A stretch of DNA of 64,000 nucleotides from Pseudomonadota bacterium (GCA_021848725.1 JAJZTS010000004.1:25694-89693), one strand, 5' to 3'. Counted from the first letter of the stretch, positions 30,160-40,875 are shown. Numbers and translations are program-made. Notes: generated by a model from the letters alone, not told the origin.

Positions 30160-30489
30160 ATGAGAGTTTCTGCCGTATTGCGGGGCACTCGGCTTTCCGC
30201 ACAAAAGGCCCGCCTGGTGGCTGATCTGGTTCGCGGCAAGCCCGTGGACAAGGCCCTGAACATCCTGGCCTTCACCCCGAACAAGGGTGCGGGCGTGATC
30301 AAGAAGGTGCTGGAGTCGGCGATCGCCAATGCCGAGCACAACGAAGGTGCCGATATCGATGCCCTGAAGGTCGCTACGATTTTCGTCGACGAGGGTCCGG
30401 TGCTCAAGCGCTTTACCGCGCGCGCCAAGGGTCGCGGCAACAGGATTACCAAGCCTACATGTCACATCACTGTGACCGTTGGCGACTGA
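30160..30489 (+). CDS. rplV: 50S ribosomal protein L22
   Basis: L22 spans the tunnel with a beta-hairpin. Two adjacent ATG codons are present. The second is chosen because AAGGAG lies 6 nt upstream of it and only 3 nt before the first; the choice changes one residue. The product has 109 residues, with [19 protein letters not shown] and the C-terminal hairpin [19 protein letters not shown]. It lies 12 bp before rpsC. Confidence 0.96.
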   Translation: MRVSAVLRGTRLSAQKARLVADLVRGKPVDKALNILAFTPNKGAGVIKKVLESAIANAEHNEGADIDALKVATIFVDEGPVLKRFTARAKGRGNRITKPTCHITVTVGD

Positions 30490-30500
30490 GGGATAGCGAA

Positions 30501-31208
30501 ATGGGACAGAAGATTCATCCGACCGGCTTCCGCTTGAGCGTGACCCGCAACTGGTCCTCCAAGTGGTTTGCCAATAGCAAGGGCTTTGGCAGCACCCTGA
30601 TCGAAGACATCAAAGTGCGCGACTTTCTGAAAAAGAAGTTGAACCATGCTTCTTTGAGCCGCATCCAGATCGAGCGTCCGGCCAAGAATGCCCGCATCAC
30701 CCTGTTCTCGGCGCGTCCGGGCGTGGTGATCGGCAAGAAGGGCGAGGATATTGAGAATCTGCGCAAGCAGGTGCAGGCCATGATGAGCGTGCCGGTGACC
30801 CTGAACATCGAGGAAGTGCGCAAGCCTGAGACCGATGCCCAGATTATCGCCGACTCGATCGCCAACCAGCTGGAAAAGCGGATCATGTTCCGCCGCGCGA
30901 TGAAGCGTGCGATGCAGAACGCGATGCGCTTCGGTGCTCAGGGTATCAAGATCATGAGCTCCGGCCGATTGAACGGCGCCGAGATCGCCCGCACCGAGTG
31001 GTACCGCGAAGGTCGTGTGCCGCTGCACACCCTGCGTGCCGATATCGACTACGGTTTTGCCGAAGCCAACACCACCTACGGTGTGATCGGCATCAAGGTT
31101 TGGGTCTACAAGGGCGAGAGCGTGGGTCGCGGCGAGAAGCCTGTGGCCGCTCCCGAGCCCGAGAAACGTGGCAAGAAGTCAGGAGTGAAACATGCTGCAG
31201 CCGGCTAG
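30501..31208 (+). CDS. rpsC: 30S ribosomal protein S3
   Basis: S3 is at the mRNA entry site with helicase function together with S4 and S5. The 235-residue product has the KH-domain GxxG loop in [20 protein letters not shown] (about 72-91). The ATG follows GGGATAGCGAA; upstream in-frame extension is a shadow of rplV. Its 3' end overlaps rplP by 17 nt. Confidence 0.98.
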   Translation: MGQKIHPTGFRLSVTRNWSSKWFANSKGFGSTLIEDIKVRDFLKKKLNHASLSRIQIERPAKNARITLFSARPGVVIGKKGEDIENLRKQVQAMMSVPVTLNIEEVRKPETDAQIIADSIANQLEKRIMFRRAMKRAMQNAMRFGAQGIKIMSSGRLNGAEIARTEWYREGRVPLHTLRADIDYGFAEANTTYGVIGIKVWVYKGESVGRGEKPVAAPEPEKRGKKSGVKHAAAG

Positions 31209-31608
31209 AAGGAAATTCCGCAAGGAGCAGAAGGGCCGCAACACCGGCGTCGCTACCCGCGGTGCCAAGGTGAGCTTCGGCGAATTCGGCTTGAAGGCGA
31301 TCGGCCGTGGCCGGATTACCGCCCGTCAGATCGAAGCTGCGCGTCGTGCGATGACACGTCACGTCAAGCGCGGTGGCCGTATCTGGATTCGTATCTTCCC
31401 GGACAAGCCGATCTCCCAGAAGCCGGCGGAGGTGCGTATGGGTAACGGTAAAGGTACGCCCGAGTACTACGTGGCCGAGATTCAGCCGGGCAAGATGCTG
31501 TATGAGATGGAAGGTGTGAGCGAAGAGTTGGCGCGTGAGGCGTTCAAGCTGGCCGCCGCAAAGCTGCCCATTCCCACCATGTTTGTGACCCGTCAGATCG
31601 GGGGCTGA
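31192..31608 (+). CDS. rplP: 50S ribosomal protein L16
   Basis: L16 helps position A-site tRNA. The 138-residue protein begins [20 protein letters not shown] and contains [20 protein letters not shown], the family signature with the Arg hydroxylated in some relatives. The start overlaps the rpsC end, giving tight coupling. Confidence 0.98.
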   Translation: MLQPARRKFRKEQKGRNTGVATRGAKVSFGEFGLKAIGRGRITARQIEAARRAMTRHVKRGGRIWIRIFPDKPISQKPAEVRMGNGKGTPEYYVAEIQPGKMLYEMEGVSEELAREAFKLAAAKLPIPTMFVTRQIGG

Positions 31609-31610
31609 TC

Positions 31611-31811
31611 ATGAAAGCAAATGATTTGAGAGCCAAGAGCCAGGATGAGCTCAAGAAAGAACTGATGGACCTATTGCGGGCCCAGTTCAGCTTGCGCATG
31701 CAGCTTGGCACCCAGCAGACCAATAAGACCCACGAGCTTCGCAAGGTGCGCCGGGATATCGCCCGCGTGCGTACCGTCATGCACGAATCGAAGCTCAAGG
31801 CCGGCAACTGA
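31611..31811 (+). CDS. rpmC: 50S ribosomal protein L29
   Basis: This 66-residue two-helix protein at the tunnel exit near L23 has the signature [14 protein letters not shown] and the C-terminal [16 protein letters not shown]. It starts 2 nt after rplP. Confidence 0.97.
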   Translation: MKANDLRAKSQDELKKELMDLLRAQFSLRMQLGTQQTNKTHELRKVRRDIARVRTVMHESKLKAGN

Positions 31812-31821
31812 GAGGTAGATG

Positions 31822-32094
31822 ATGGCCGAGCAAGAGAAGAGCAAAAACGTTCGCGCACTGACTGGCAAGGTCGTGAGCGACAAGATGGACAAAACGGTGA
31901 CCGTGCTGGTCGAGCGTAAGGTCAAGCACCCGCTCTATGGCAAGATTATCCGCATGTCCAAGAAATATCATGCGCATGACGAGAAGAACGAGTATCACGA
32001 AGGTGATACCGTGCAGATCGAGGAGTGTCGCCCGCTGTCCAAGACCAAAGCTTGGACCGTGAGCAAGCTTATCGAAAAGGCGCGTATCGTCTAA
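31822..32094 (+). CDS. rpsQ: 30S ribosomal protein S17
   Basis: This OB-fold primary 16S binder ends the first half of the S10/spc gene set. Tandem ATGs occur; the second has GAGG 6 nt upstream and gives 90 residues. The [18 protein letters not shown] strand and [17 protein letters not shown] loop match S17. A 153-bp spacer with a promoter follows. Confidence 0.96.
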   Translation: MAEQEKSKNVRALTGKVVSDKMDKTVTVLVERKVKHPLYGKIIRMSKKYHAHDEKNEYHEGDTVQIEECRPLSKTKAWTVSKLIEKARIV

Positions 32095-32101
32095 AAAGCG
32101 C

Positions 32102-32130
32102 TTGCAAGCAGAAAAGACCGTCGCTATAAT
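32102..32130 (+). promoter_or_regulatory. Sigma-70 promoter of the spc operon
   Basis: TTGCAA, 17-bp spacer and a perfect TATAAT lie 118 bp before rplN. The E. coli spc promoter also lies between rpsQ and rplN. The -10 falls in the loop of an overlapping inverted repeat. Confidence 0.85.
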
Positions 32131-32141
32131 CGCGGTCTTTT
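32112..32141 (+). terminator. Inverted repeat enclosing the spc -10 box
   Basis: AAAAGACCG pairs with CGGTCTTTT: a 9-bp stem with a 12-nt loop that contains TATAAT, ending in TTTT. It has the form of a bidirectional intrinsic terminator for the S10 transcript. The stem has only five GC-containing pairs, so efficiency may be moderate. Confidence 0.55.
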
Positions 32142-32247
32142 CGTCGTGCCACCAGGTCTGGAATGTTGTTCCCGGCCTCGGCGCAAAACCCTTCGGGATC
32201 CAAAACTGCTTGGCTTTGCCGAGATAAGTTGGATTGGAGTTGAGATC

Positions 32248-32616
32248 ATGATTCAAATGCAGTCCATGCTGGACGTGGCCGATAACACCGGCGCGCGTAC
32301 CGTGATGTGCATTAAGGTGCTGGGTGGTTCCAAGCGCCGGTATGCCAGCGTAGGCGACATTATCAAGGTGAGCATCAAGGATGCGGCCCCGCGCGGTCGC
32401 GTCAAGAAAGGCGATGTCTACAACGCTGTGGTCGTTCGTACGGCCAAGGGCGTGCGTCGTCCCGATGGTTCCCTGGTCAAGTTCGATGGCAACGCGGCAG
32501 TGTTGCTCAACAATAAGCTCGAGCCGATCGGCACCCGTATCTTCGGGCCGGTTACCCGCGAGCTGCGCACGGAGAAGTTCATGAAGATCGTCTCCCTGGC
32601 GCCCGAGGTTCTGTAA
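32248..32616 (+). CDS. rplN: 50S ribosomal protein L14
   Basis: L14 forms an inter-subunit bridge. The start is the ATG giving [20 protein letters not shown]; a 34-codon upstream extension covers the promoter leader and is not real. The product has 122 residues and includes the family [20 protein letters not shown]. It is first gene of the spc operon. Confidence 0.98.
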   Translation: MIQMQSMLDVADNTGARTVMCIKVLGGSKRRYASVGDIIKVSIKDAAPRGRVKKGDVYNAVVVRTAKGVRRPDGSLVKFDGNAAVLLNNKLEPIGTRIFGPVTRELRTEKFMKIVSLAPEVL

Positions 32617-32627
32617 GGAGTCTGGTC

Positions 32628-32942
32628 ATGCGTAAAATTCGCAAAGGTGACGAGGTCGTCGTCCTGACCGGCAAGGACAAAGGCAAGCGTGGCACTGTGC
32701 TGCGCGTGCTGGAGAGCCATGTGGTCGTGGAGGGCGTCAATCGCGTCAAGCGCGCGGTGAAGCCTAACCCCATGAAAGGCACGACCGGTGGTTTCATGGA
32801 CAAAGACATGCCGATCGAGATCTCTAACGTGGCGCTGTTCAACACCGCCACCGGCAAGGGTGATCGCGTCGGGATCAAAACGCTGGAGGACGGGCGCAAA
32901 GTGCGCTTTTTCAAGTCCAATGGCGAAGTCGTGGATGCGTGA
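32628..32942 (+). CDS. rplX: 50S ribosomal protein L24
   Basis: This 104-residue assembly-initiator protein has the KOW motif [20 protein letters not shown] near the N-terminus and is near the tunnel exit. It has 10 bp to rplE; in E. coli, S8 represses the operon at this region. Confidence 0.98.
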   Translation: MRKIRKGDEVVVLTGKDKGKRGTVLRVLESHVVVEGVNRVKRAVKPNPMKGTTGGFMDKDMPIEISNVALFNTATGKGDRVGIKTLEDGRKVRFFKSNGEVVDA

Positions 32943-32952
32943 GGACTGAGCC

Positions 32953-33492
32953 ATGGCGCGTTTGTACGATTATTACAAGGACACCGTTGTCGCTGAGCTG
33001 ACCAAGCAGTTCGGCTACAAGTCGGTGATGGAAGTGCCCCGGATCGAGAAGATCACCCTGAACATGGGTGTCGGCGAGGCGGTTGGTGACAAGAAGGTCA
33101 TGGAGTTCGCCGTCGGCGATCTGACCAAGATTGCCGGTCAGAAGCCGGTGGTGACCAAGTCCCGCAAGTCAATCGCCGGCTTCAAGATTCGCGACAACTA
33201 CCCGGTCGGTTGCAAGGTCACCCTGCGCCGTGATCGGATGTATGAGTTCCTGGATCGCCTGGTGAATATCTCGATCCCGCGTATCCGCGACTTCCGCGGT
33301 ATCGGCGGCAAGGGCTTCGATGGTCGTGGCAACTACAACATGGGCGTCAAGGAGCAGATCATGTTCCCCGAGATCGAGTACGACAAGATCGACGCCCTGC
33401 GTGGTATGAACATCACCATCACCACCACGGCTAAGACCGACGCCGAAGCCAGGGCGCTCCTGGTTGCGTTTAAATTTCCGTTCAAGAGCTGA
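32953..33492 (+). CDS. rplE: 50S ribosomal protein L5
   Basis: L5 binds 5S rRNA and contacts P-site tRNA in the central protuberance. The 179-residue product contains [19 protein letters not shown] and the [20 protein letters not shown] segment. It is 8 bp before rpsN. Confidence 0.98.
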   Translation: MARLYDYYKDTVVAELTKQFGYKSVMEVPRIEKITLNMGVGEAVGDKKVMEFAVGDLTKIAGQKPVVTKSRKSIAGFKIRDNYPVGCKVTLRRDRMYEFLDRLVNISIPRIRDFRGIGGKGFDGRGNYNMGVKEQIMFPEIEYDKIDALRGMNITITTTAKTDAEARALLVAFKFPFKS

Positions 33493-33500
33493 GGGTTGAC

Positions 33501-33806
33501 ATGGCTAAGACCGCGTTGATCAACCGTGAAGATAAGCGCCGCCGCATGGTCAAGAAGTACGAGGCCAAGCGTGCTGAGCTGAAAGCGATCTTTAATGACG
33601 TCAATCGCTCCGATGAGGAGCGGATGGCTGCCCGCGAGAAGTACCAGGCGTTGCCCCGCAATGCCAGTCCGATTCGCTTACGTAACCGTTGCCAGCTGAC
33701 CGGCCGCCCGCGTGGCGTGTTCCGCAAGTTTGGCCTGTGCCGTAACAAGATCCGTGAGTTCGCCATGCGTGGTGAAATCCCGGGTGTGGTCAAGGCCAGC
33801 TGGTAA
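33501..33806 (+). CDS. rpsN: 30S ribosomal protein S14, zinc-independent type
   Basis: This 101-residue protein has only two cysteines (C64, C80) in [20 protein letters not shown], so it is the longer C-minus form without the zinc ribbon. It is an S14 of the 30S head. It sits in the usual place between rplE and rpsH. Confidence 0.97.
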   Translation: MAKTALINREDKRRRMVKKYEAKRAELKAIFNDVNRSDEERMAAREKYQALPRNASPIRLRNRCQLTGRPRGVFRKFGLCRNKIREFAMRGEIPGVVKASW

Positions 33807-33818
33807 GGGAGAGACGAT

Positions 33819-34214
33819 ATGAGTATGAGTGATCCCATTGCCGATATGCTGACCCGCATCCGCAACGGCCAGATGACCGAGAAGGTTACTGTCCGGATGC
33901 CGGCGTCCAAGCTGAAGAAGGCAATTGCCCAGGTGTTGAAGGACGAGGGCTACATCGAGGACTTCGCCGTGCGCGACAGCAACGGTCTGCCGGAGATGGA
34001 AGTGGCGTTGAAGTATTACGCCGGCCGCCCGGTGATCGAGAAGATCGAGCGCGTGAGCAAGCCCGGTTTGCGTGTTTACAAAGGTCAAGGCGACCTGCCG
34101 CGCGTGATGAACGGCTTGGGTGTGGCGATTGTGTCCACCTCCCAGGGTGTGATGACCGACCGCAAGGCCCGCTCTCTGGGCGTGGGCGGCGAGGTCCTGT
34201 GCGTTGTGGCGTGA
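33819..34214 (+). CDS. rpsH: 30S ribosomal protein S8
   Basis: This primary 16S rRNA binding protein is the feedback repressor of the spc operon in E. coli. It has 131 residues, starting [18 protein letters not shown], with the C-terminal [25 protein letters not shown] signature (shown here as [13 protein letters not shown]). GGGAG lies 7 nt before the chosen ATG. Confidence 0.98.
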   Translation: MSMSDPIADMLTRIRNGQMTEKVTVRMPASKLKKAIAQVLKDEGYIEDFAVRDSNGLPEMEVALKYYAGRPVIEKIERVSKPGLRVYKGQGDLPRVMNGLGVAIVSTSQGVMTDRKARSLGVGGEVLCVVA

Positions 34215-34222
34215 GGTGAGCG

Positions 34223-34756
34223 ATGTCCCGAGTTGCTAAGAATCCGATTGCGGTGCCGTCCGGCGTGGAAGTCTCCATCGCTGCCGATGCGATCTCCGTC
34301 AAGGGCCCGTTGGGCGCGCTTAAGCAGGCGCTTACCAGCCGCGTCAAGGTCAACCTGGCCGACGGTAACCTGCAAGTGGCCGCTGCTGACGACAGTCGCG
34401 AAGCCAATGCCATGTCTGGCACGACCCGTGCCCTGCTGGCCAATATGGTATTCGGTGTCTCCAAGGGTTTCGAGCGCAAGCTGACCTTGGTTGGCGTCGG
34501 CTACCGTGCGCAGGCCCAGGGCAACAAGTTGAACTTGAGCTTGGGTTTCTCTCATCCGGTCGAGCATGTCATGCCCGAAGGGATCAAGGTCGAGACCCCG
34601 AGCCAGACCGAGATCCTGATCAGGGGTGCGGACAAGCAGAAGGTTGGTCAGGTGGCGGCGGACGTGCGCGCCTACCGTAGCCCCGAGCCTTACAAGGGCA
34701 AGGGCATCCGTTATGCCGACGAAGTGGTGTCTCTCAAAGAGACCAAGAAGAAGTAA
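34223..34756 (+). CDS. rplF: 50S ribosomal protein L6
   Basis: L6 lies near the sarcin-ricin loop and the GTPase centre. The 177-residue product has two related alpha/beta domains and the C-terminal [18 protein letters not shown] motif, the family hallmark. Confidence 0.98.
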   Translation: MSRVAKNPIAVPSGVEVSIAADAISVKGPLGALKQALTSRVKVNLADGNLQVAAADDSREANAMSGTTRALLANMVFGVSKGFERKLTLVGVGYRAQAQGNKLNLSLGFSHPVEHVMPEGIKVETPSQTEILIRGADKQKVGQVAADVRAYRSPEPYKGKGIRYADEVVSLKETKKK

Positions 34757-34771
34757 CCTGGAGCGCTTGAA

Positions 34772-35125
34772 ATGGACAAGAATATCCGGCGTCTGCGCAG
34801 GGCGCGCAAAACCCGCGCCAAGATCGCAGAACTGGCTGTGGCCCGTCTGTGCGTACATCGCACGAATAGCCACATCTATGCACAAATTATCGACGCCACT
34901 GGCGGCCGCATCGTAACCAGCGCCTCCACCGTGGAAAAAGACGTGCGTGGCCAGATCAAGAATGGCGGCAACATCGAGGCGGCCAAACTGGTCGGTCAGC
35001 GCATCGCTGAAAAGGCGAAGCAGGCTGGCGTGACCACGGTTGCTTTCGACCGTGCGGGCAATGCCTATCACGGCCGGGTCAAGGCCCTGGCCGAGGCGGC
35101 GCGCGAAAACGGACTGAGTTTCTAA
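34772..35125 (+). CDS. rplR: 50S ribosomal protein L18
   Basis: This 5S rRNA binding protein has 117 residues. It begins with a basic [17 protein letters not shown] segment and has the conserved [20 protein letters not shown] near the C-terminus. Confidence 0.98.
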   Translation: MDKNIRRLRRARKTRAKIAELAVARLCVHRTNSHIYAQIIDATGGRIVTSASTVEKDVRGQIKNGGNIEAAKLVGQRIAEKAKQAGVTTVAFDRAGNAYHGRVKALAEAARENGLSF

Positions 35126-35138
35126 GCGAGGAATTAAG

Positions 35139-35651
35139 ATGGCTAGAGTCGAACAGCAGCAGGACGAGCGCAGCGACGGCCTCAAGGAAAAGATGATTGC
35201 GGTCAACCGCGTCACCAAGGTGGTGAAGGGCGGCCGTATTCTGAGTTTCGCGACCCTCACCGTGGTCGGTGACGGCGAAGGCGGTGTCGGTATGGGCAAG
35301 GGCAAGGCTCGCGAAGTGCCGGTGGCCGTGCAGAAGGCGATGGAAGAGGCGCGCAAGAAGATGATCAAGGTGCCGTTGAAGAACGGCACCTTCCACCACT
35401 CGGTGGTTGGCTGCCATGGCTCCTCCAAGGTCCTGATCCAGCCCGCCTCCGAAGGTACCGGTATCATCGCCGGTGGCCCGATGCGCGCGATCTTTGAAGT
35501 GATGGGCGTGCACAACGTGCTGGCCAAGATTATCGGTTCCACCAACCCCTATAACGTGGTCCGTGCCACGCTGAACGGTCTGTCGCAGATGATGACCCCC
35601 AGCGAGGTTGCCGCCAAGCGTGGCAAGACCGTGGCCGAAATTCTGGAGTAA
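35139..35651 (+). CDS. rpsE: 30S ribosomal protein S5
   Basis: S5 acts in decoding fidelity and mRNA unwinding. The 170-residue protein has the S5 double-stranded RNA-binding fold at about 14-80 ([19 protein letters not shown]) and the C-terminal [16 protein letters not shown]. The loop where spectinomycin resistance arises (VVKGGRI) appears unaltered. Confidence 0.98.
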   Translation: MARVEQQQDERSDGLKEKMIAVNRVTKVVKGGRILSFATLTVVGDGEGGVGMGKGKAREVPVAVQKAMEEARKKMIKVPLKNGTFHHSVVGCHGSSKVLIQPASEGTGIIAGGPMRAIFEVMGVHNVLAKIIGSTNPYNVVRATLNGLSQMMTPSEVAAKRGKTVAEILE

Positions 35652-35654
35652 GCC

Positions 35655-35837
35655 ATGAGCGGCAAGATCAAAGTGACCCTGATCAAGAGCCCGATCGGCA
35701 CCAAGCAAAACCACCGCGAGAGCGTGCGTGGCTTGGGCCTGAAGCGGATGCATCAAAGCGTCATCCTGGAAGACACGCCGTCCGTGCGCGGCATGATCAA
35801 CCAAGTGCGCTACTTGGTGAAGAGCGAGGTGGTCTAA
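35655..35837 (+). CDS. rpmD: 50S ribosomal protein L30
   Basis: This 60-residue bacterial-type L30 has the signature [16 protein letters not shown]. It starts 3 nt after rpsE and its stop abuts the rplO ATG. Confidence 0.97.
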   Translation: MSGKIKVTLIKSPIGTKQNHRESVRGLGLKRMHQSVILEDTPSVRGMINQVRYLVKSEVV

Positions 35838-36275
35838 ATGCAATTGAACAATCTGAAACCTGCTGTCGGTAGCACCCACGCCAAGAAGCGCGTCGGTCGC
35901 GGCATCGGTTCCGGCCTGGGCAAGACTGCAGGCCGTGGCCACAAGGGCCAGAAGTCCCGCGCCGGTGGTTTCCACAAGGTGGGCTTCGAGGGCGGTCAAA
36001 TGCCGTTGGCACGTCGTTTACCGAAGCGTGGCTTTATCTCCTTGAACCGCGCGTTCAAGGCTGAGGTGACCCTGTCGGACTTGAATAAATTGCCGATCGA
36101 CGCGATCGATCTGCTGGCCCTGAAACAGGCCGGCGTTGTGCCTCAAATGGCCAACACCGTCAAGGTGATCCTGTCCGGCAAGATCGAACGTGCCGTCAAG
36201 GTCTCCGGCGTCGGCGTAAGCAAAGGCGCCAAGGCTGCGATCGAGGCTGCCGGCGGCAGCGTCGCCGAGGCCTAA
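35838..36275 (+). CDS. rplO: 50S ribosomal protein L15
   Basis: L15 has a basic, Gly-rich N-terminal extension ([23 protein letters not shown]) that threads into 23S rRNA and a globular C-terminal domain. Length 145 residues. The start follows the rpmD stop with no gap. Confidence 0.98.
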   Translation: MQLNNLKPAVGSTHAKKRVGRGIGSGLGKTAGRGHKGQKSRAGGFHKVGFEGGQMPLARRLPKRGFISLNRAFKAEVTLSDLNKLPIDAIDLLALKQAGVVPQMANTVKVILSGKIERAVKVSGVGVSKGAKAAIEAAGGSVAEA

Positions 36276-36287
36276 TTAGGAGCGCAC

Positions 36288-37613
36288 TTGAACACGGCTG
36301 CGGGCAACTTCCTTGGCATGACCAGCAAGATGGGCGACCTTAAGCGTCGCCTTTGGTTTCTGCTGGGGGCCCTGATCGTCTATCGAATCGGCGCGCATAT
36401 TCCTGTGCCCGGTATTGATCCGGCGACCCTGGAGCAATTGTTCCGCAGCCAGCAAGGCGGCATCCTGGGCATGTTCAACATGTTTTCGGGTGGTGCGCTG
36501 TCTCGCTTCACTGTTTTCGCGCTGGGCATCATGCCCTACATCTCGGCCTCGATCATCATGCAATTGCTGACGGTGGTATCGCCGCAGCTCGAGGCGATGA
36601 AGAAGGAAGGCGAGGCGGGCCGGCGCAAGATCACGCAATACACGCGCTATGGTACGGTCGTGTTGGCGCTGTTCCAGGCATTGGGTATTTCGATTGCCTT
36701 GGAAAGCCAGCCGGGCCTGGTGATCGAGCCTGGCCTGATGTTCCGCGTCACCGCGGTGATGACCCTGGTGGCCGGTACCATGTTCCTGATGTGGCTGGGT
36801 GAGCAGATTACTGAGCGTGGTATCGGTAACGGCATCTCCATCATCATCTTTGCCGGTATCGCGGCAGGCCTGCCCCACGCGGTTGGCGGCACTTTGGAGT
36901 TGGCGCGCACGGGTGCCTTTTCAATCCCGCTCGTATTGATGCTGTTCATCGGGGCGCTGTTGGTTACGGCGCTGGTGGTGTTCATGGAGCGTGGTCAACG
37001 CAAGATTTTGGTCAACTATGCCAAAAGGCAGGTTGGTAACAAGGTGTACGGTGGCCAGAGCTCGCATCTGCCATTGAAGATCAATATGGCTGGTGTGATC
37101 CCGCCGATCTTCGCGTCCAGCATCATCTTGTTCCCGGCCACCTTGGCGGGTTGGTTCGGCAGCAACGAGAGCATGTCTTGGCTGAAAGATATCGGCTCGG
37201 CGTTGTCGCCCGGTCAGCCGGTGTACGTGATTCTGTATGCGACGGCAATCGTCTTCTTCTGCTTCTTCTATACCGCCCTGGTGTTCAATCCCCGGGAGAC
37301 GGCCGACAACCTGAAGAAGAGTGGTGCCTTCGTGCCGGGTATCCGCCCGGGCGATCAGACCGCGCGTTACATCGACAAGATCATGACCCGTTTGACCTTG
37401 GTGGGTGCAATCTACATCACCCTGGTCTGCTTGCTGCCCGAGTTTCTGATCGTTAATTGGAACGTGCCGTTTTATTTTGGCGGTACCTCTCTGTTGATTA
37501 TCGTTGTGGTAACGATGGATTTCATGGCTCAGGTTCAGGCCTACATCATGACGCACCAGTATGAGAGCCTGCTCAAGAAGGCCAACTTCAAAGGTGGTTT
37601 GGTCGGGCGCTGA
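36288..37613 (+). CDS. secY: Preprotein translocase subunit SecY
   Basis: SecY is the channel-forming inner-membrane subunit of the SecYEG translocon: 441 residues, ten membrane helices, with the plug region after helix 1 and the cytoplasmic loop [14 protein letters not shown]. The start is TTG with AGGAG 5 nt upstream; the next in-frame ATG is ten codons later. The SecE partner lies in the same supercluster about 25 kb upstream. Confidence 0.96.
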   Translation: MNTAAGNFLGMTSKMGDLKRRLWFLLGALIVYRIGAHIPVPGIDPATLEQLFRSQQGGILGMFNMFSGGALSRFTVFALGIMPYISASIIMQLLTVVSPQLEAMKKEGEAGRRKITQYTRYGTVVLALFQALGISIALESQPGLVIEPGLMFRVTAVMTLVAGTMFLMWLGEQITERGIGNGISIIIFAGIAAGLPHAVGGTLELARTGAFSIPLVLMLFIGALLVTALVVFMERGQRKILVNYAKRQVGNKVYGGQSSHLPLKINMAGVIPPIFASSIILFPATLAGWFGSNESMSWLKDIGSALSPGQPVYVILYATAIVFFCFFYTALVFNPRETADNLKKSGAFVPGIRPGDQTARYIDKIMTRLTLVGAIYITLVCLLPEFLIVNWNVPFYFGGTSLLIIVVVTMDFMAQVQAYIMTHQYESLLKKANFKGGLVGR

Positions 37614-37618
37614 GGGGT

Positions 37619-37837
37619 ATGTCGAAAGAAGACGTCATCCAGATGCAGGGGGAGGTGTTGGAGATGTTGCCCAATGCCACCTTCCGCGTGAAATTGGAAA
37701 ACGGCCATGTTGTATTGGGCCATATCTCCGGCAAGATGCGGATGCACTACATTCGAATCCTGCCGGGCGACAAAGTTACCGTAGAGATGACGCCGTACGA
37801 TCTCTCTCGGGCTCGGATCGTTTTCCGGGCGAAATGA
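37619..37837 (+). CDS. infA: Translation initiation factor IF-1
   Basis: This OB-fold protein of 72 residues binds the A site during initiation. It begins [22 protein letters not shown] and ends [10 protein letters not shown]. Its place between secY and rpmJ within the spc operon is typical of Betaproteobacteria, in contrast to E. coli, where infA is elsewhere. The ribosome-binding site (GAGGGG) is weakly spaced. Confidence 0.97.
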   Translation: MSKEDVIQMQGEVLEMLPNATFRVKLENGHVVLGHISGKMRMHYIRILPGDKVTVEMTPYDLSRARIVFRAK

Positions 37838-37857
37838 GTTTTTAAAAGGAGCCGAAC

Positions 37858-37971
37858 ATGCGTGTTCAAGCCTCTGTGAAGAAGATCTGCCGCAAATGCA
37901 AAATCGTGCGCCGCAATGGTGTGGTGCGCGTCATTTGTAGCGAGGCGCGCCATAAGCAGCGCCAGGGCTGA
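37858..37971 (+). CDS. rpmJ: 50S ribosomal protein L36, zinc-binding type
   Basis: This 37-residue product ([20 protein letters not shown] start) is the smallest ribosomal protein. The zinc ribbon C11-X2-C14-X12-C27-X4-H32 is intact, so this is the C-plus form. AAAAGGAGC precedes the ATG. It closes the spc operon; the alpha-operon promoter follows. Confidence 0.96.
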   Translation: MRVQASVKKICRKCKIVRRNGVVRVICSEARHKQRQG

Positions 37972-37975
37972 AGGC

Positions 37976-38005
37976 TTGCGTTAAGCAAGCTTCAATTGTT
38001 ATAAT
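37976..38005 (+). promoter_or_regulatory. Candidate promoter of the alpha operon
   Basis: A perfect TATAAT with TTGCGT 18 bp upstream, 30 bp before rpsM. A stem GCTTGC/GCAAGC with loop GTTAA overlaps the -35 and spacer. The -35 matches four of six consensus bases. Confidence 0.65.
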
Positions 38006-38034
38006 TTTTAGCTTTATTTTGCTGGGAGTTTTTC

Positions 38035-38397
38035 ATGGCCCGCATTGCCGGGGTGAACATCCCCAACCATAAACATGCGGAGATCGCCTTGACGGCGATC
38101 TATGGTATTGGTCGCACCCGTGCGCGCCTCATCTGTACTGAGGCTGGCGTTGCACCGTCGACCAAAATGAAGGATCTGACTGACGCTGAGGTCGACAAGC
38201 TGCGCGACATCGTGGGCAAAATCACGGTAGAGGGCGACCTGCGCCGTGAAGTGACCATGAACATCAAGCGTCTGATGGATCTGGGCTGCTACCGCGGTCT
38301 GCGCCATCGCAAGGGCTTGCCCGTGCGTGGTCAGCGTACCCGGACCAATGCCCGTACCCGTAAGGGCCCGCGCAAGCAGATGCAAGTCAAGAAATAA
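38035..38397 (+). CDS. rpsM: 30S ribosomal protein S13
   Basis: S13 joins the head to the 50S central protuberance and contacts P-site tRNA. The 120-residue product has the helix-two-turn-helix [20 protein letters not shown] and the basic tail [15 protein letters not shown]. It is first gene of the alpha operon. Confidence 0.98.
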   Translation: MARIAGVNIPNHKHAEIALTAIYGIGRTRARLICTEAGVAPSTKMKDLTDAEVDKLRDIVGKITVEGDLRREVTMNIKRLMDLGCYRGLRHRKGLPVRGQRTRTNARTRKGPRKQMQVKK

Positions 38398-38408
38398 GGT
38401 AGAGCGAC

Positions 38409-38801
38409 ATGGCTAAGGCTCAAGCGACGCGAGTGCGCAAAAAGGTAAAGAAGAACGTGGCGGAGGGCATTGCCCACATCCATGCTTCTTTCAACAATAC
38501 CATCATCACCATCACCGACCGTCAGGGCAACGCCCTGGCTTGGGGTGCTTCCGGTGCGGCCGGCTTTAAGGGCTCCCGCAAGAGCACGCCGTTCGCGGCT
38601 CAGGTTGCGGCCGAAACCGCCGGCAAGCAGGCTCAGGAATACGGCGTGAAGAACCTGGAAGTGCGCATCAAGGGCCCCGGCCCGGGCCGCGAGTCTTCCG
38701 TGCGTGCGCTGAACAATCTTGGCTTCAAGATCACCAGCATTTCCGATGTGACGCCGATGCCGCACAACGGCTGCCGTCCTCCCAAAAAGCGTCGGATCTA
38801 A
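38409..38801 (+). CDS. rpsK: 30S ribosomal protein S11
   Basis: This platform protein of 130 residues has [18 protein letters not shown] in the N-terminal half and the signature C-terminal [11 protein letters not shown]. It is 11 bp after rpsM. Confidence 0.98.
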   Translation: MAKAQATRVRKKVKKNVAEGIAHIHASFNNTIITITDRQGNALAWGASGAAGFKGSRKSTPFAAQVAAETAGKQAQEYGVKNLEVRIKGPGPGRESSVRALNNLGFKITSISDVTPMPHNGCRPPKKRRI

Positions 38802-38816
38802 TAGGAGTACAGCAAA

Positions 38817-39443
38817 GTGGCTCATTACATTGGACCCAAATGCCGTCAGTGCCGTCGGGAAGGCGAGAAGCTGTTCCTGAAGGGCGAGAAGTGCTTCACC
38901 GACAAGTGCGCCATGGAGCGTCGTGCTCACGCCCCCGGCCAGCACGGCGCCAAGCAAGTGCGTTTGTCCGACTACGGTACCCAACTGCGCGAGAAGCAGA
39001 AGATTCGCCGTATCTACAACGTGCTGGAAGGCCAGTTCCGTCTGACCTACAAAGCGGCCGACCGGCGCAAAGGTGTGACCGGCGAGAACCTCCTGCAGTT
39101 GTTGGAGTCCCGTCTGGACAGCGTGGCCTACCGCATGGGCTTTGCCGCGTCCCGTTCCGAGGCGCGTCAAGTGGTTCGCCACAACAGCATCCTGGTCAAC
39201 GGCAAACGTGTGAACATTCCGTCTTTCCAAGTTAAGCCGGGCGATGTGGTTGAAGTGGCCGAGCGTTCGAAGGGTCAGCTGCGCATCAAGGGCGCGCTGG
39301 AGGCTGCCGAAGGTCGCGGCTTCCCCGAGTGGGTCGAGGTCGATACCAAGGCGATGAAGGGCACCTACAAGGCTCGCCCGCAACGCTCCGAATTGCCGCC
39401 GACGATCAACGAGCACCTCGTGATCGAACTTTATTCCAAGTAA
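38817..39443 (+). CDS. rpsD: 30S ribosomal protein S4, zinc-binding type
   Basis: S4 initiates 16S assembly and in E. coli represses the alpha operon. The GTG start gives [20 protein letters not shown] and 208 residues. Four cysteines, C9, C12, C26 and C31, form the zinc finger of C-plus S4, absent from E. coli S4. The S4 RNA-binding domain is around residues 98-160 ([18 protein letters not shown]). Confidence 0.98.
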   Translation: MAHYIGPKCRQCRREGEKLFLKGEKCFTDKCAMERRAHAPGQHGAKQVRLSDYGTQLREKQKIRRIYNVLEGQFRLTYKAADRRKGVTGENLLQLLESRLDSVAYRMGFAASRSEARQVVRHNSILVNGKRVNIPSFQVKPGDVVEVAERSKGQLRIKGALEAAEGRGFPEWVEVDTKAMKGTYKARPQRSELPPTINEHLVIELYSK

Positions 39444-39468
39444 TTCGTCCGCCTAAAGGTCTAAAACT

Positions 39469-40458
39469 ATGTCGAACACTGGCGATCTGCTGAAGCCCCG
39501 TATTGTCGAGGTCAACAGCATTTCCCCGCGCCAAGCGCGGGTTACGCTGGAGCCGTTCGAGCGTGGCTACGGCCACACTCTGGGTAATGCCTTGCGTCGC
39601 ATCCTGCTGTCTTCCATGCAGGGCTATGCGCCGACCGAGATCCGCATTGCCGGCGTGGTGCACGAATATTCCGCCATCGAAGGCGTGCAGGAAGACGTGG
39701 TCGATATCCTGCTCAACCTGAAGGGCCTGGCCGTCAAACTGAACAGTCGTAACGAAGCGACTCTTTCCGTGAAGAAAGAGGGCGAAGGTGTCGTTACCGC
39801 CGGCGATCTGCAAGCCGGTCATGACGTCGAGATCCTGAATCCGGATCATGTCATCGCCCATGTCACCAAGGGTGGCAAGCTCGACATGGAGATCAAGATC
39901 GAGGGCGGCCGCGGCTACGTGCCGGTGACTGCCCGTGTCGTCAAGGACGAGACCCGTCCGGTCGGCGTGATCATGATGGACGCCCTGTATAGCCCGGTGA
40001 AAAAGGTCAGCTTCAGCGTCGACAGCGCCCGCGTCGAGCAGCGTACCGACCTGGACAAGCTGGTGCTCGAGGTTGAGACCAACGGTGTGATCGAGCCGGA
40101 AGAGGCCGTGCGCGGCGCTGCCCGCCTGCTGATCGAACAGTTGATGCCGTTTGCCGATCTCAAGGGCGTCAGCCTGTCGTCCGAGCAGCCCAGTATGGCC
40201 AGCGGTGCCCAGATCGATCCGATCCTGCTGCGTCCGGTGGACGAGCTGGAACTGACCGTGCGCTCCGCCAACTGCCTGAAGGCCGAGAACATCTATTACA
40301 TCGGTGATCTGATCCAGCGCACCGAGAACGAACTGCTCAAGACCCCGAACCTGGGCCGCAAATCCTTGAACGAGATCAAGGACGTGCTGGCGGCGCGCGG
40401 TCTGACCCTGGGCATGAAGCTGGAAAATTGGCCGCCCGTTGGCTTGGATAAGCCCTAA
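39469..40458 (+). CDS. rpoA: RNA polymerase alpha subunit
   Basis: This scaffold subunit has 329 residues. The N-terminal assembly domain includes [16 protein letters not shown], and the C-terminal domain (from about residue 245) contains the UP-element-contacting helix with [19 protein letters not shown] and the [17 protein letters not shown] motif. The tail [15 protein letters not shown] is standard for Betaproteobacteria. Confidence 0.99.
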   Translation: MSNTGDLLKPRIVEVNSISPRQARVTLEPFERGYGHTLGNALRRILLSSMQGYAPTEIRIAGVVHEYSAIEGVQEDVVDILLNLKGLAVKLNSRNEATLSVKKEGEGVVTAGDLQAGHDVEILNPDHVIAHVTKGGKLDMEIKIEGGRGYVPVTARVVKDETRPVGVIMMDALYSPVKKVSFSVDSARVEQRTDLDKLVLEVETNGVIEPEEAVRGAARLLIEQLMPFADLKGVSLSSEQPSMASGAQIDPILLRPVDELELTVRSANCLKAENIYYIGDLIQRTENELLKTPNLGRKSLNEIKDVLAARGLTLGMKLENWPPVGLDKP

Positions 40459-40488
40459 GCCACGGCCCGAACAAAGAGGTAATACAAA

Positions 40489-40875
40489 ATGCGTCATCGC
40501 CTGTCCAACCGCAAACTGAACCGTACCAGCAGCCATCGTTCCGCGATGCTGCGCAACCTGACCAACGCCCTGTTGCGTCACGAGGTGATCAGCACCACCC
40601 TGCCCAAGGCCAAGGAATTGCGCCGTGTGGCCGAGCCCCTGATCACCCTGGGCAAGAAGCCGAGCCTGGCCAACCGCCGTCTCGCTTTCGACCGCACCCG
40701 TGACCGCGACATCGTGGCCAAGCTGTTCGACGATCTGGGCCCCCGCTTCATGGCCCGCCCCGGTGGTTACCTGCGCATCCTGAAGGCCGGTTTCCGCAAG
40801 GGCGACAATGCCCCGATGGCCCTGGTCGAGCTGGTCGACCGTCCCGAGGGTGGCGAGGCCGTGGCCGCTGAATAA
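40489..40875 (+). CDS. rplQ: 50S ribosomal protein L17
   Basis: This tunnel-exit protein of 128 residues has [20 protein letters not shown] and [20 protein letters not shown], the L17 signature. It is the last gene of the supercluster; a strong terminator follows 18 bp after the stop. Confidence 0.98.
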   Translation: MRHRLSNRKLNRTSSHRSAMLRNLTNALLRHEVISTTLPKAKELRRVAEPLITLGKKPSLANRRLAFDRTRDRDIVAKLFDDLGPRFMARPGGYLRILKAGFRKGDNAPMALVELVDRPEGGEAVAAE

